Numbered from the stretch's first letter, positions 53,489 to 62,700 are shown. The stretch is 64,000 nt of DNA from Arthrobacter sp. Soc17.1.1.1 (GCF_036867195.1 NZ_JBAJII010000001.1:3596001-3660000), one strand, 5' to 3'. Numbers and translations: made by a program. The notes: generated from the letters alone by a model not told the origin.

Positions 53489-54724
53489 CTATTGAAGTGA
53501 AGCTTCGCGCTGGCCGAAGATCACGGTTGTCCGGTCATCGAGGCGTCGTTTGTAGTTGGATCCCAGCAGCCTGGAAAGAGCATGATCGAGGGTGAGCACG
53601 ACCGCCCCCTGGACTGTCGCATCTGCCCCCAGAGACCCTGCACTGACCTGCACCTCGGGTTTGACCTCCTGCACCGCGGAGCGCACTCCCTGCAGGAGGT
53701 GAGGGTTCTGCCCCACCCCGCCTCCCAGAACGATGAGGGCCGGATCAAGGACGGCCGTCAGGGCAAGCGCCAGCTGGCCGATGTCGCGTGAATGCTGGTC
53801 CAGGGCAGCAACTGCAGAAGGAACACCTTCTGCTGCATAGCTGAACAGGTCGGCCACGGTAGCCGGCGCCGGACCGTACTGGCTGTCCCATGTTGAGACC
53901 CACCGGTCAAGAAACTGGTCCGCGCCGAGGTATTGCTCGAGTGCGAAACGGTCGGTGGTTCCCGGGTGTGCGGGCCACCCGGTGGGAAGAGCCGAAATCT
54001 CTCCCGCTCCCCCGCGTGCTCCGCGAACGACCCTGCGGTCTGCGACGATGCCCGAACCGATCCGCACCCCGACCTGAAGAAACGCGAAGTCATCGACATC
54101 CTGAGCGCTGCCCAGCTCCATTTCGGCAAGAGCGGCGCAATTGACGTTGTTCTCCAGTAGGACAGGGACGCCATCATCCAGGGCGAGGGCGGTGAGGATC
54201 TCAGCCAGTGCGGGCCTGCTCGCGGTCCCACTGCCTTGAACCTCTGTCAGGTACTGAGGAATGATCCGGGGTAGGGCGACTCCGACTGCACGCAGGGGCC
54301 CGGCGACTGCAGTCAACTCGCGGACCGTTGCGGCCACGAGCGTGTTCACCAGATCCAGGAGCTCGCTGTTGCGCGTCTCGGACGACCCATCAAGGTCGGC
54401 GCTCTGGCTCTTCAGTTCCCTGCCATCCAACCCTCGGGCAAGTAACTTCACGCGGGTAGAACCGATATCAAGGCCCAGTAGCCAGCCTGCCGTCGGGGCC
54501 ACGGCATACACGGTTGCAGAACGGCCCAGCGAACCCTGTCGGGCGCGAACGGGAGCTATGAGGCCGGCCGCCTCCAACGAGCTGACGGCAATGCTCACGG
54601 TCGGCTTGGAGACGTCCAGGGATGCACTGATATCGGGCCGCGTGCACTCTCCCTTGGCATGAACGACCGAGAACACACTGCGCTCGGTGTCAGTGAGGTC
54701 TATGTCATTGGGTGAATCGGTCAT
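53489..54724 (-). CDS. ROK-family transcriptional repressor
   Basis: A 411-residue repressor. The N-terminal winged helix-turn-helix has ISASLDVSKPTVSIAVSSLE and then LIAPVRARQ; the ROK domain has LGLDIGSTRVK, GSGIVADRRVVRGARGGAGE and VLGGGVGQNPHLL. The zinc-binding CxCGxxGC of NagC-like ROK proteins is replaced by ALPTGWPAHPG, so this is the metal-less type. SD GGAGG lies just before ATG 54724. It is divergent from the SIS-kinase operon and near the transporter operon, and the 24-bp operator before both is its probable target. The ligand is likely the phosphorylated sugar. Confidence 0.9.
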   Translation of the reverse strand: MTDSPNDIDLTDTERSVFSVVHAKGECTRPDISASLDVSKPTVSIAVSSLEAAGLIAPVRARQGSLGRSATVYAVAPTAGWLLGLDIGSTRVKLLARGLDGRELKSQSADLDGSSETRNSELLDLVNTLVAATVRELTAVAGPLRAVGVALPRIIPQYLTEVQGSGTASRPALAEILTALALDDGVPVLLENNVNCAALAEMELGSAQDVDDFAFLQVGVRIGSGIVADRRVVRGARGGAGEISALPTGWPAHPGTTDRFALEQYLGADQFLDRWVSTWDSQYGPAPATVADLFSYAAEGVPSAVAALDQHSRDIGQLALALTAVLDPALIVLGGGVGQNPHLLQGVRSAVQEVKPEVQVSAGSLGADATVQGAVVLTLDHALSRLLGSNYKRRLDDRTTVIFGQREASLQ

Positions 54725-54777
54725 CAGACCTCCTATGGTTTCTTTTCATCAACCTACCTTCCAATCTCTGGCGAAGC

Positions 54778-54816
54778 TTGACGGACGCACTTTAGTAAGG
54801 TTATCTGGTTAACTAA
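54778..54816 (+). promoter_or_regulatory. Promoter with ROK-type operator, SIS-kinase operon
   Basis: A -35 box TTGACG (54778-54783) and TTATCT (54801-54806) are 17 bp apart. The operator 54792-54816 repeats the 24 bases found at 49740-49763 exactly and adds the last A, completing TTAGT...ACTAA symmetry. Shared promoter and operator define a two-operon regulon next to the repressor gene. Confidence 0.8.
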
Positions 54817-54841
54817 TAGTTCCCAGACGAGAGGATCCCAC

Positions 54842-55876
54842 GTGACAACCACGCGACCATGGCTCAACTTCGACGAGGGCATCGCGGCGCAGTCGGCAGG
54901 CCTGACAGAGTCGGTTCGGCAGGTGCGGGATTGGCTGGCTACGGGCGCAGCCGACTCGCTGAAGGAAAAGAGCCTGCTCTTCGTCGGCATCGGAGCAAGC
55001 TACGCGGCGGCAGCAACCCCGGTGTATTTCCTGCGCGAGGCCGGCATTCCCGCGTTTCGTTCGGCGTGTGCCGACGTTCCGGACCACGGTCCTTCCCTGT
55101 CCGACATCTATGTCGGGATATCGCAGGGTGGACGCAGTAGGGAAACCATCCAGGCCTTGCTGACCGTTCCGAAGGAACGCCGGATGGCCGTCGTGAACAA
55201 CTCCGAGTCACCCCTTGCCAGTGAAGCCGGGACAGTGCTGAGCGTCGGCGATCTGCTCGACAGCCGCATGTCCTCGATCGGTTTCACGGCAACCGTTGCC
55301 GCCCTGGGCCTGCTGACGGAGTGGATCACGACCGGCACGACCGACGCCGGATGGGACGAGATCGGGCCGCTGACCGAGCGGGTCATGGCGGACAACGATG
55401 ATGTCCTTCGGCGTTTTGCCGCGGAGATCGCCGCCCGCGGAACGGTGGATGTGGTTGCCGCAGCCCCGAACCTGACCTCGGCCGAGCAGGGAGCGCTTTT
55501 GTTCCGCGAGGGTCCGTTCGTTCCGTCGATGGCCATGGATACCAGGTCATACCTGCACGGGCCGATGGACTGCGCGGGGCCAGCGACTGCTCACGTCCTG
55601 ATCGGCCGCGCGAGAGAAGGCCTGCTGGCAGACCAGCTCTCGGAGAAGCAGGTTCCGATCCTGCTCATCACCGACGACGATGTGGCGGCATCGGCGACAA
55701 TCATCCGCATCCCGCACCTCGGTGCGGTGCAACGCTCCGTCCTGGAAGTAGCACTGATGCAACGCCTCGTTCAGCACACCGCTGACGCCTTTGGGCGCAA
55801 CATCGAAGACCGGGCCTTCACGCGGTATGACACCAAGGTGGACAGCGTCCGGCAGGTCATCGACGGGACGTTGTGA
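54842..55876 (+). CDS. SIS-domain protein (amino-sugar isomerase/deaminase type)
   Basis: A 344-residue protein with two SIS domains: VGIGASYAAAATPVYFLREA with YVGISQGGRSRETIQALL in the first, and SAEQGALLFREGPFVPSMAM in the second. Such proteins isomerise or deaminate phosphosugars (GlmS-C/AgaS-like). Start is GTG 54842 behind AGAGGATC. It overlaps the kinase gene by GTGA. No NagA or NagB gene is present, so the substrate may be an unusual amino or keto sugar. Confidence 0.88.
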   Translation: MTTTRPWLNFDEGIAAQSAGLTESVRQVRDWLATGAADSLKEKSLLFVGIGASYAAAATPVYFLREAGIPAFRSACADVPDHGPSLSDIYVGISQGGRSRETIQALLTVPKERRMAVVNNSESPLASEAGTVLSVGDLLDSRMSSIGFTATVAALGLLTEWITTGTTDAGWDEIGPLTERVMADNDDVLRRFAAEIAARGTVDVVAAAPNLTSAEQGALLFREGPFVPSMAMDTRSYLHGPMDCAGPATAHVLIGRAREGLLADQLSEKQVPILLITDDDVAASATIIRIPHLGAVQRSVLEVALMQRLVQHTADAFGRNIEDRAFTRYDTKVDSVRQVIDGTL

Positions 55877-56817
55877 CACCCGTAATTGTAGGAATCGACG
55901 TCGGCGGCTCGAAGACAGCGGTGCGAGCCGCCGATGTCGGTTCCGGAACCCTTCTGACCGACCTGACGGTACCGACCACCTCGTGGAGAGGCAGCAGCTT
56001 CCCGGCGAAAGCTGTCGTCATCATGGACCTGGTCGACCGACACGTCGGCAGCGATACAGCTGCCCTCGCTGTCGGCGCCCACGGCTGCGATACCCAGGAG
56101 CAATGCGACGCTCTGCAGGAGGCTATTGCCGAACTGGTTCCGTTCCCGGTCCGCGTCGTCAACGACGCACACCTGCTTTCCTATGCGGCCGGTTACCCCA
56201 CGGCCATCGGAGTCATCTCCGGGACGGGTTCCATCGCGGTCGGCACCACCTCCGAGGGGAACGGAATCTCCGCCGGCGGATGGGGGTGGCTGGTAGGTGA
56301 CGACGGTGGCGCAACAGGCCTGGTACGAGAAGCAGTACGGGCGACCCTCATCGCCTTGGATCGTGGGGACCGGGACCACATTCTGGAGTCCGCACTGACG
56401 ACCGCAGCGGGAGTGGGCCGCATCGGTGAAGTCAGCATGAAGCTCATGCTCGACCGGCCCGAACAATGGGCACTCCTCGCACCTGCCGTGTTCAGTGCCG
56501 CCGCGACAGGATCACCCGTTGCTCAACGAGTGATCAGTGCAGCCGCCCGTTCTCTTGGTGACCTCGTGAACTCCGTCGCTGATCGTGGCGCCGCCTCGGA
56601 CCAGATTGTCCTCGGGGGTTCCGTCATCGCGTCGCAACCCACGTTCGCTGCCGAGGTTCGCGCGCTACTGGCGACCTCCCAGCCGCACGCCGTGACGGTA
56701 GTAATGGATCAACCCCCTGTCTCGGGGGCCGTGGTGCTCGCCGGCTTGCTGCACGCAAGCAGGGAGAGGGGAACGGCGTCCGAGGCGGTGGACCACGCAG
56801 CCGGCAGACCCATCTAG
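55873..56817 (+). CDS. BadF/BadG-type sugar kinase (GlcNAc kinase-like)
   Basis: A 314-residue ASKHA-fold kinase. Phosphate-1 is GIDVGGSKT at residues 7-15; RVVNDAHLLSYAAG carries the catalytic Asp; VISGTGSIAVG is phosphate-2; WLVGDDGGATGLVREAV and VLGGSVIASQ follow. The group includes N-acetylglucosamine kinases. GTG start inside the stop of the SIS gene. The kinase probably phosphorylates the imported sugar for the SIS protein. Confidence 0.88.
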   Translation: MTPVIVGIDVGGSKTAVRAADVGSGTLLTDLTVPTTSWRGSSFPAKAVVIMDLVDRHVGSDTAALAVGAHGCDTQEQCDALQEAIAELVPFPVRVVNDAHLLSYAAGYPTAIGVISGTGSIAVGTTSEGNGISAGGWGWLVGDDGGATGLVREAVRATLIALDRGDRDHILESALTTAAGVGRIGEVSMKLMLDRPEQWALLAPAVFSAAATGSPVAQRVISAAARSLGDLVNSVADRGAASDQIVLGGSVIASQPTFAAEVRALLATSQPHAVTVVMDQPPVSGAVVLAGLLHASRERGTASEAVDHAAGRPI

Positions 56818-57007
56818 CCGGACCGCTCACAAGTTGGTCGGCGCCGTGGGTCCGCTTACGGCGCCGTGTTCTCCGGGGCGTCCCACGCTCCCGGATTCCT
56901 GACGTGGTGGAAGCCGACGCAACCAGCCCTCATGAGGACCAGGCACATCCATGCTTCTGTGTTCGGGCTGCTTCAGAAGCTGCTGATCCTTCGCCACCGG
57001 TGCGCAG

Positions 57008-57814
57008 TCATGCTGCGGTGGTGTGGTGCCGTCCGAGGGGCAGCATGAGGGGCTTGCCCGATGTGGGGTCGATGATCACCCTGCACTCGAGCCCGAACAC
57101 GCTTCGGATGGTCTCCTCGGTCAGCACGTCCGCGGGTGATCCGAGGGCATGGATGCGGCCGTCCTGCAGGGCGATGAGATGGTCCGCGTACCGGGCTGCG
57201 AGGTTCAGGTCGTGCAGCACGATGACGATCGTGGTACCGCGGGACCGGTTGAGGTCCGTGAGGAGGTCGAGCACCTCGAGCTGGTGAGTGACGTCGAGGA
57301 AGGTGGTCGGTTCGTCGAGGAGCAGCACGTCGGTCTGCTGTGCCAGGGCCATGGCGATCCAGACCCGCTGGCGCTGACCGCCGGACAGTTCGTCGACCGG
57401 CCGGTCGGCGAGGTCCGCGGTGTCGGTAGCGGTCAGGGCGTCGGCAACCGCTTGGTCGTCAGCCGGGGTCCACCTGGAGAACATGCCCTGATGCGGGTGC
57501 CGGCCTCTGCCGACAAGATCGGCGACAGTGATCCCCTCGGGCGCCGTGGGAGACTGCGGCAGGAGGCCCAGGGTACGGGCGAGTTCTTTGGCCGGCATGT
57601 GGTGCACTGCGCGTCCGTCGAGCACGACCTGCCCGCTCTTCGGCGCAAGGAGTCTGGACATGGACCGTAGCAGCGTGGACTTGCCGCACGCGTTGGCGCC
57701 GACGATCACTGATATGCCGCCCATGGGGACGTGCAGGTCGAGGTGCTCCACGACGGTCCGATTGCCGTACCCGACCGTCAGGTCCTCGACGTGCAGTGTG
57801 TGAGCGGTGGTCAC
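57008..57814 (-). CDS. Siderophore ABC transporter, ATP-binding protein
   Basis: A 268-residue FecE/FepC-type ATPase. Walker A reads GANACGKSTLL (Ala where Gly is usual), the Q-loop LLPQSPTAPEG, signature ELSGGQRQRVWIAMALAQQT, Walker B LLLDEPTTFLD and the switch His in VLHDLNLAARYADH. GTG start at 57814 overlaps the upstream permease stop by GTGA, well inside a longer open frame. Last gene of the iron-uptake operon. Confidence 0.92.
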   Translation of the reverse strand: MTTAHTLHVEDLTVGYGNRTVVEHLDLHVPMGGISVIVGANACGKSTLLRSMSRLLAPKSGQVVLDGRAVHHMPAKELARTLGLLPQSPTAPEGITVADLVGRGRHPHQGMFSRWTPADDQAVADALTATDTADLADRPVDELSGGQRQRVWIAMALAQQTDVLLLDEPTTFLDVTHQLEVLDLLTDLNRSRGTTIVIVLHDLNLAARYADHLIALQDGRIHALGSPADVLTEETIRSVFGLECRVIIDPTSGKPLMLPLGRHHTTAA

Positions 57815-58869
57815 AGTGAGCCTCCCGAGCGGTTCGTCCGCACGATCAGATAGACGAGATAGGGCGCCCCGAGGACTCCCGTGATGACGCCCACCGGGTA
57901 GCGGACGTCGAATGCATATTGTCCGAGGAAGTCGGCGGTCACGACGAGCAGGCTCCCGACCAGCGCGGACGGGATCAGCAGGGATCCCCCCGGACCGACT
58001 ATCCGGGCGGCGATCGGTCCCGAGAGGAAGGCGACGAAGGCGATGGGGCCGGCGGCCGCGGTGGCGAAGGCGATGAGGCCGACGGCGGCGATGATGACGA
58101 TGACCCGTGTGCGTTCGACGCGCACCCCGAGAGCTGCGGCGGCGTCGTCGCCCAGCTGGGAGGTGGACAGGTTCCGGGCCTGCGTGAGGAGCACGGGTCC
58201 GAGGATTCCCAGGGCGATCGCCACGGGAATCACCTCTGACCACCGGGCGCCGTTCAGGCTGCCCGTGAGCCATCGCGACGCCTCCTGGAGATCCCATTGC
58301 GCCGCTCTGCTGAGTACGTAGGCGGTGACGCTGTCGAGCATCGCCGCGATCCCGATGCCGATCAGGATCAGCCTGGTGCCCACCACACCGCCCTTGAAGG
58401 AGAGCGCGTAGACCAGCAGCGCGATCGCGAGACCGGCCACGATGGCGAACACCGATACCTGCGTGGCGCCGAGCCCGAGTGTGATGATCGCGAAGGCCGC
58501 GGCAGCGCTGGCTCCTGCGCTGATCCCGATGATGTCCGGGCTCGCCAGCGGGTTCCGCAGCATCGTCTGGAAGGTCACGCCGCCTATGCCGAAGCAGAGT
58601 CCGGCGATCACCGCGAGAGTCGCCCTCGGGAGCCGGAGCCGTCCGACCGTGAAGCTCGCACCGTCGATGTCCTGCCCGAGGATGACCCCCAGGACGTCCC
58701 TGGGTGCGTAGTTGGTCTGCCCGAGCGACAGTGACACCGCGAAAGCGACGACGATCAGCACGGCGAGCACGCTGACGACGAGGCTCCTCCGTCGCGTGCG
58801 CCGGCGCCGCCCCGCTGCTATCTCGGCGCCCGAGATTCCCACGCGTAGGGGTGCCTGCAGTGTCGTCAT
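57811..58869 (-). CDS. Siderophore ABC transporter permease (FepG-like)
   Basis: A 352-residue FecCD-family permease with about nine membrane spans. Landmarks are RLPRATLAVIAGLCFGIGGV, FQTMLRNPLASPDIIGISAG, GVRVERTRVIVIIAAVGLIA, and GPIAFVAFLSGPIAARIVG. ATG 58869 overlaps the stop of the first permease by ATGA. Works with the FepD-like partner. Confidence 0.92.
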   Translation of the reverse strand: MTTLQAPLRVGISGAEIAAGRRRRTRRRSLVVSVLAVLIVVAFAVSLSLGQTNYAPRDVLGVILGQDIDGASFTVGRLRLPRATLAVIAGLCFGIGGVTFQTMLRNPLASPDIIGISAGASAAAAFAIITLGLGATQVSVFAIVAGLAIALLVYALSFKGGVVGTRLILIGIGIAAMLDSVTAYVLSRAAQWDLQEASRWLTGSLNGARWSEVIPVAIALGILGPVLLTQARNLSTSQLGDDAAAALGVRVERTRVIVIIAAVGLIAFATAAAGPIAFVAFLSGPIAARIVGPGGSLLIPSALVGSLLVVTADFLGQYAFDVRYPVGVITGVLGAPYLVYLIVRTNRSGGSL

Positions 58870-59909
58870 AGTTCGCGCACCTTCTGGCGTCGGACGATGT
58901 AGATGAAGAAGGGCGCCCCGACCAGTGCCGTGATGATGCCGACGTCGATCTCTTCCGGGCGCGCCACGATCCGCCCGAGCACGTCGGTGGAGGTGAGGAG
59001 GATGGCGCCGAGAATCGTGGACAGGGGCAGCAGCCAGCGGTGGTCGACACCGATCAGCAGGCGACATGCATGCGGGACCACGAGCCCCACGAAACCGATG
59101 GGACCGGTCACGGCGGTCACGGCACCGCAGAGGAGGACTGCCCCGAGCGCAGCCGCACCGCGCGCGACGGCGACCCGCTCCCCCAGTCCGGCGGCCAGTT
59201 CGTCGCCCAGCGCAAGAGAGTTCAGCGATCGCGCCGAGAGGAGGCTGACCACCAACCCGACCGCCAGGAACGGCACAACCTGGCCGATACTCGAAAAGGT
59301 CCCGCCTCCCACTCCCCCGATCAGCCAGGACCGCACGCTGCCGGAGATATCCCCGCGGGGCAGGACGACAGCACTGATGAGCGATGTCAGCGCCGCGGAG
59401 GTGGCCGCGCCCGCCAGCGCGAGCTTCAACGGCGTCGCCCCGCCGCGGCCGAGCGACCCCACCACGTAGACGAACACCGCAGTCATCGTGGCGCCGGCGA
59501 TTGCCACCCAGATATAGCCCGTCGCCGAGCTGAGTCCCACCGTGGCGATCGCCGTGACCACTGCGAGAGAGGCCCCGGTATTCACGCCGAGAATCCCCGG
59601 ATCCGCAAGGGGGTTCCGGGTGACGCCCTGCATCACCGCACCGGAGAGGCCGAGCGCCGCTCCGGCAAGCACGGCCAGCAGTGTGCGTGGGATCCTCTTG
59701 GCGACCGCCGCCTCGTTGAAGCCGTCGACCGACCCGCCGAAAGCGGCCAGAATGTCCGACACCGCCACGTCCCTCGACCCGATGGACACCGACGCGGCCA
59801 TGACGCCGACCAGGGCGGCGAGGAACAGGACGACCCAGAACAGCCGAAGCCGTTGCAGGCCCCGCACGGGTGCGGGGCCTGCAACGGCTTGGGGAGCGGA
59901 AGGAGCCAC
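58866..59909 (-). CDS. Siderophore ABC transporter permease (FepD-like)
   Basis: A 347-residue FecCD-family permease: RIPRTLLAVLAGAALGLSGA, VMQGVTRNPLADPGILGVNT, GPIGFVGLVVPHACRLLIG. The first GTG (59909) touches the TAG of the binding-protein gene. A GTG at 59867 is an alternative start and begins RGLQRLRLFWVVLF, right after the first arm of a 44-bp palindrome (59847-59890). If the later start is used the palindrome lies largely between the genes. Confidence 0.9.
   Translation of the reverse strand: MAPSAPQAVAGPAPVRGLQRLRLFWVVLFLAALVGVMAASVSIGSRDVAVSDILAAFGGSVDGFNEAAVAKRIPRTLLAVLAGAALGLSGAVMQGVTRNPLADPGILGVNTGASLAVVTAIATVGLSSATGYIWVAIAGATMTAVFVYVVGSLGRGGATPLKLALAGAATSAALTSLISAVVLPRGDISGSVRSWLIGGVGGGTFSSIGQVVPFLAVGLVVSLLSARSLNSLALGDELAAGLGERVAVARGAAALGAVLLCGAVTAVTGPIGFVGLVVPHACRLLIGVDHRWLLPLSTILGAILLTSTDVLGRIVARPEEIDVGIITALVGAPFFIYIVRRQKVREL
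59847..59890 (-). promoter_or_regulatory. 44-bp perfect palindrome at the start of the FepD-like gene
   Basis: Two 21-bp arms (AAGCCGTTGCAGGCCCCGCA... and its exact complement) meet at a 2-base centre. It codes for VAGPAPVRGLQRL if the GTG at 59909 is the start. In RNA it would be one of the strongest hairpins in the window and would sit over the early codons of the permease or between the two genes. Confidence 0.9.
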
Positions 59910-60937
59910 TACGACCTGTCTGCGGCTTCCGAGATCATCGTGAGGTAGTCCTCGAGGACGTAGGAGATCGACAGGGGCGTGGGGTTCGCGGCGGTACCGA
60001 CGGGCGTGGTGCTCGGCAGATTGACGATCGCCTTGTTGGCGACCGCCGGGATCTGGGAGAGCAGCGGATCCGCTTCGAGGGTGGAGACGAGCTCGTCGTC
60101 GCCGTAGGTGACGATGATGTCGACGTCGTCGAGGACGTCCGCCTGCTCAGTGCTGATGGTGCCGGAGAACAGATCTGTCTCGGCTGACGCAGTGGCGACA
60201 CTCTCGGGAGTTGCAAGGCCCAGGTCCTGGAAGAACATGGCCCGCGTGTCATGCGTGGTGTAGTAGCTGACCTCGCTGAGGTCGGTCGGGTCCACGTGCG
60301 TCATGAACATGGTCTTCTTGCCGGCGATGGTCGGGAACTTCGCGGCCGCGTCGCTGATCTCGGCGTCGAGGTCGGCGATGAGCTGCCGGCCCTCCTCGGC
60401 CATGCCCATTCCTTCGCTGTTGAGTTCGATCATCTCGCGCCAGGGGGTGCCCCAGGCGGTCTCCGGGAAGGCGACGACGGGGGCGATCTCACTGAGCGTG
60501 TCGTAGTCCTCCTGTGTCAGACCCGAGTAGGCCGCGAGGATTACGTCCGGGTCGGTATCGGCCACCGCCTCGAAGTCGATGCCGTCGGTCTCGTCGAACA
60601 GGACCGGCGTCTCGCCACCGAGCTCCTCGAGCTTCTCGGACACCCAGGGGAGGATCCCGTCGCCGTCGTCATCGCCGAAGTTGGCAGCCGCCATGCCGAC
60701 AGGCACTACGCCCAGGGCCAGCGGCACCTCCTGGTTGGCCCACGCGACGGTGGCCACGCGCTCGGGCTTCTCCGGGAGGGTCGTGGTGCCGAACGCATGC
60801 TCGATCGTGATGGACTCCGCGCCGGCATCGCTCGATGTCCCCGTCCCCGGTTCATCGGCCGCAGTTGAACATGCTCCGAGCGCGGCGGTCATGGTCACCG
60901 CTGCGGCGAGGGCGAGAAGTCTGGGGGCGCGAAGCAT
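59909..60937 (-). CDS. Iron-siderophore substrate-binding lipoprotein
   Basis: A 342-residue FepB/FhuD-type binding protein. Lipobox GACSTAAD follows the signal. Body motifs are TTTLPEKPERVATVAWANQE, VPLALGVVPVGMAAANFGDD, ILAAYSGLTQEDYDTLSEIA and IIVTYGDDELVSTL. The acidic GDDDGDG loop is unusual. First gene of the operon; an iron box (61005-61023) lies 67 bp upstream. Confidence 0.92.
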   Translation of the reverse strand: MLRAPRLLALAAAVTMTAALGACSTAADEPGTGTSSDAGAESITIEHAFGTTTLPEKPERVATVAWANQEVPLALGVVPVGMAAANFGDDDGDGILPWVSEKLEELGGETPVLFDETDGIDFEAVADTDPDVILAAYSGLTQEDYDTLSEIAPVVAFPETAWGTPWREMIELNSEGMGMAEEGRQLIADLDAEISDAAAKFPTIAGKKTMFMTHVDPTDLSEVSYYTTHDTRAMFFQDLGLATPESVATASAETDLFSGTISTEQADVLDDVDIIVTYGDDELVSTLEADPLLSQIPAVANKAIVNLPSTTPVGTAANPTPLSISYVLEDYLTMISEAADRS

Positions 60938-61284
60938 GAGGTCCTTCCGAAGGAATCAACTGATCAGGTACCGGACAGCTACCGATCGAATCACGCCCGG
61001 AGCAGCAGGTAAGGCAAACCTTAGCAGCATTACGTCACGACCCCATGACGTTATTCGTGCAGCCGTCCCGGACTGCAGTACTGCCGCCCGTACCGCTGAC
61101 GCGGCCGATCACTGATCGGGAAAGGCGGCAACGGGGGAGCCGGTATAGCGGACACCGGGCCTCCGCAAGGGCTCCGCGCTCCCACCGCATGATGCTGGCT
61201 CTTCAGCTCGGCAGGATCATAGGGTCGCTCTGGGCGGTTGCCGTATCCGGTCATCGCCATCCACTGCCGCGCGAGAACCCAGGA
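60938..61284. other. Divergent promoter region, iron uptake and MFS
   Basis: About 345 bp between the binding-protein start and the MFS start. It contains the DtxR/IdeR-type box at 61005-61023 and must carry both promoters. I did not fix other motifs. Confidence 0.5.
61005..61023. promoter_or_regulatory. DtxR/IdeR-type iron box
   Basis: On the minus strand it reads TAAGGTTTGCCTTACCTGC, close to the consensus TWAGGTTAGSCTAACCTWA. It lies upstream of the siderophore-binding protein gene, so repression of the operon by iron-loaded DtxR/IdeR is expected. Confidence 0.8.
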
Positions 61285-62700
61285 GTGATCAGCATCGCTA
61301 CACCTCACCAGCCGCCCACCGTCGGTGATCGGCGCTCTGCCTCCTACCGGCAAGGGAAGGGCGACGACGCTGCACCCGTGGATTCCGACGCGGTGGATCA
61401 GCGGCGTGCGCGCAGGGCTGTCGTCAGCTCCTACGTCGGCACGTCGCTGGAGTGGTACGACTTCTTCCTCTTCGGCACGACAGCGTCGATCGTCTTCGCA
61501 CCCCTGTTCTTCGGTGGGGACGACCCGGCCCTTCAGACACTTCAGTCGTTCCTCGCGTTCGGCGTCGGCTTCATCGGCCGTCCCCTCGGCGCCCTGGTCT
61601 TCGGTCACTTCGGCGACCGTCTGGGTCGCAAGGGCATCCTCGTCACCACCATCGTCCTGATGGGGGTGGCATCCACGCTGATCGGTGTGCTCCCGACCTT
61701 CCAGACCGCCGGCATCATCGCTCCCGTCCTGCTCACGATCCTGCGATTCGTCCAGGGGATCGCTGCCGGGGGCGAATGGGGCGGAGCGATGCTGATGGCG
61801 GTCGAGTCCGCTCCGGCGCACAAGCGGGGTTTCTACGGTGCCGTGGTCCAGCTCGGCTCTCCCACCGGGACACTGCTGTCCACCCTGATCGTGGCGGGGG
61901 TCGTCGGTCTGACCGGTACGCACTTCCTCGAGTGGGGGTGGCGTATCCCCTACCTCATCTCGATCGTGCTGGTGGCCGTCGGAGTATGGCTGCGCCTGCG
62001 CGTGGACGAGACCGTCGACTACCAGGCTGCCGAATCTGCCGCGGGCAGGAAGGAGAGAGTACCGTTCCTGCGACTGATCTCCGAAGCCCCGGTGCGACTG
62101 GTCGTCGGCATCAGCGCCTACCTGATGAACAACGCCGGTTTCTTCCTGCTCACCACGTTCATGATCAGCTACGTGACCGGCACCCTCGACCTCGACGCCA
62201 CGGTGATCCTGACATCGATCTCATGGGGTGCCGTCGCCCAGATCGTCATCACGCTTGTCGTCGGAAGGCTTTCGGACCGCTTCACCCCCTCGAAGATGCT
62301 CATCATCGGGTATGCGGTGAGCGTGGTGACGGCCTTCCCGATCTTCTGGCTCGTCGACTCACGTCAGTCGGTCGCCATCAGTGCCGCGATGTTCCTCGCC
62401 CTGGGGCTCGGATCGATCTCCTACGCCGCCCTGGGCACCACACTGACCCAGCTGTTCCCGGTGCGCCTGCGCTATTCGGGAATCGCCCTCTCGGCCAACA
62501 TCGCGGGCGTCATCGCAGGCTTCATGCCGGCGCTGGCCGCCTGGATCCTCACCCTGACCGACGGTTCGTCCACGGGCCCCGCCCTGTTGCTGCTCACCCT
62601 CGCACTGATCTCGTTCGTCGGATCGATCCTCGCCCGACGCATCATCCTCGCCGATCACCGCAACCATCCGCCCCGGGGCGAATCCCTCCCGGACAGCTGA
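61285..62700 (+). CDS. MHS-type MFS transporter
   Basis: A 471-residue MFS protein of the metabolite:H+ symporter branch: SSYVGTSLEWYDFFLFGTTA, then FGVGFIGRPLGALVFGHFGD, RLGRKGILVTTIVLMG, and FVQGIAAGGEWGGAMLMAVE. Twelve membrane spans. Such carriers take up organic acids, ectoine or betaines. The start is uncertain; I use GTG 61285, but AGGAG touches it, and GTG 61375 (VDSDAVDQ) is possible. Divergent from the iron-uptake operon. Confidence 0.85.
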   Translation: MISIATPHQPPTVGDRRSASYRQGKGDDAAPVDSDAVDQRRARRAVVSSYVGTSLEWYDFFLFGTTASIVFAPLFFGGDDPALQTLQSFLAFGVGFIGRPLGALVFGHFGDRLGRKGILVTTIVLMGVASTLIGVLPTFQTAGIIAPVLLTILRFVQGIAAGGEWGGAMLMAVESAPAHKRGFYGAVVQLGSPTGTLLSTLIVAGVVGLTGTHFLEWGWRIPYLISIVLVAVGVWLRLRVDETVDYQAAESAAGRKERVPFLRLISEAPVRLVVGISAYLMNNAGFFLLTTFMISYVTGTLDLDATVILTSISWGAVAQIVITLVVGRLSDRFTPSKMLIIGYAVSVVTAFPIFWLVDSRQSVAISAAMFLALGLGSISYAALGTTLTQLFPVRLRYSGIALSANIAGVIAGFMPALAAWILTLTDGSSTGPALLLLTLALISFVGSILARRIILADHRNHPPRGESLPDS

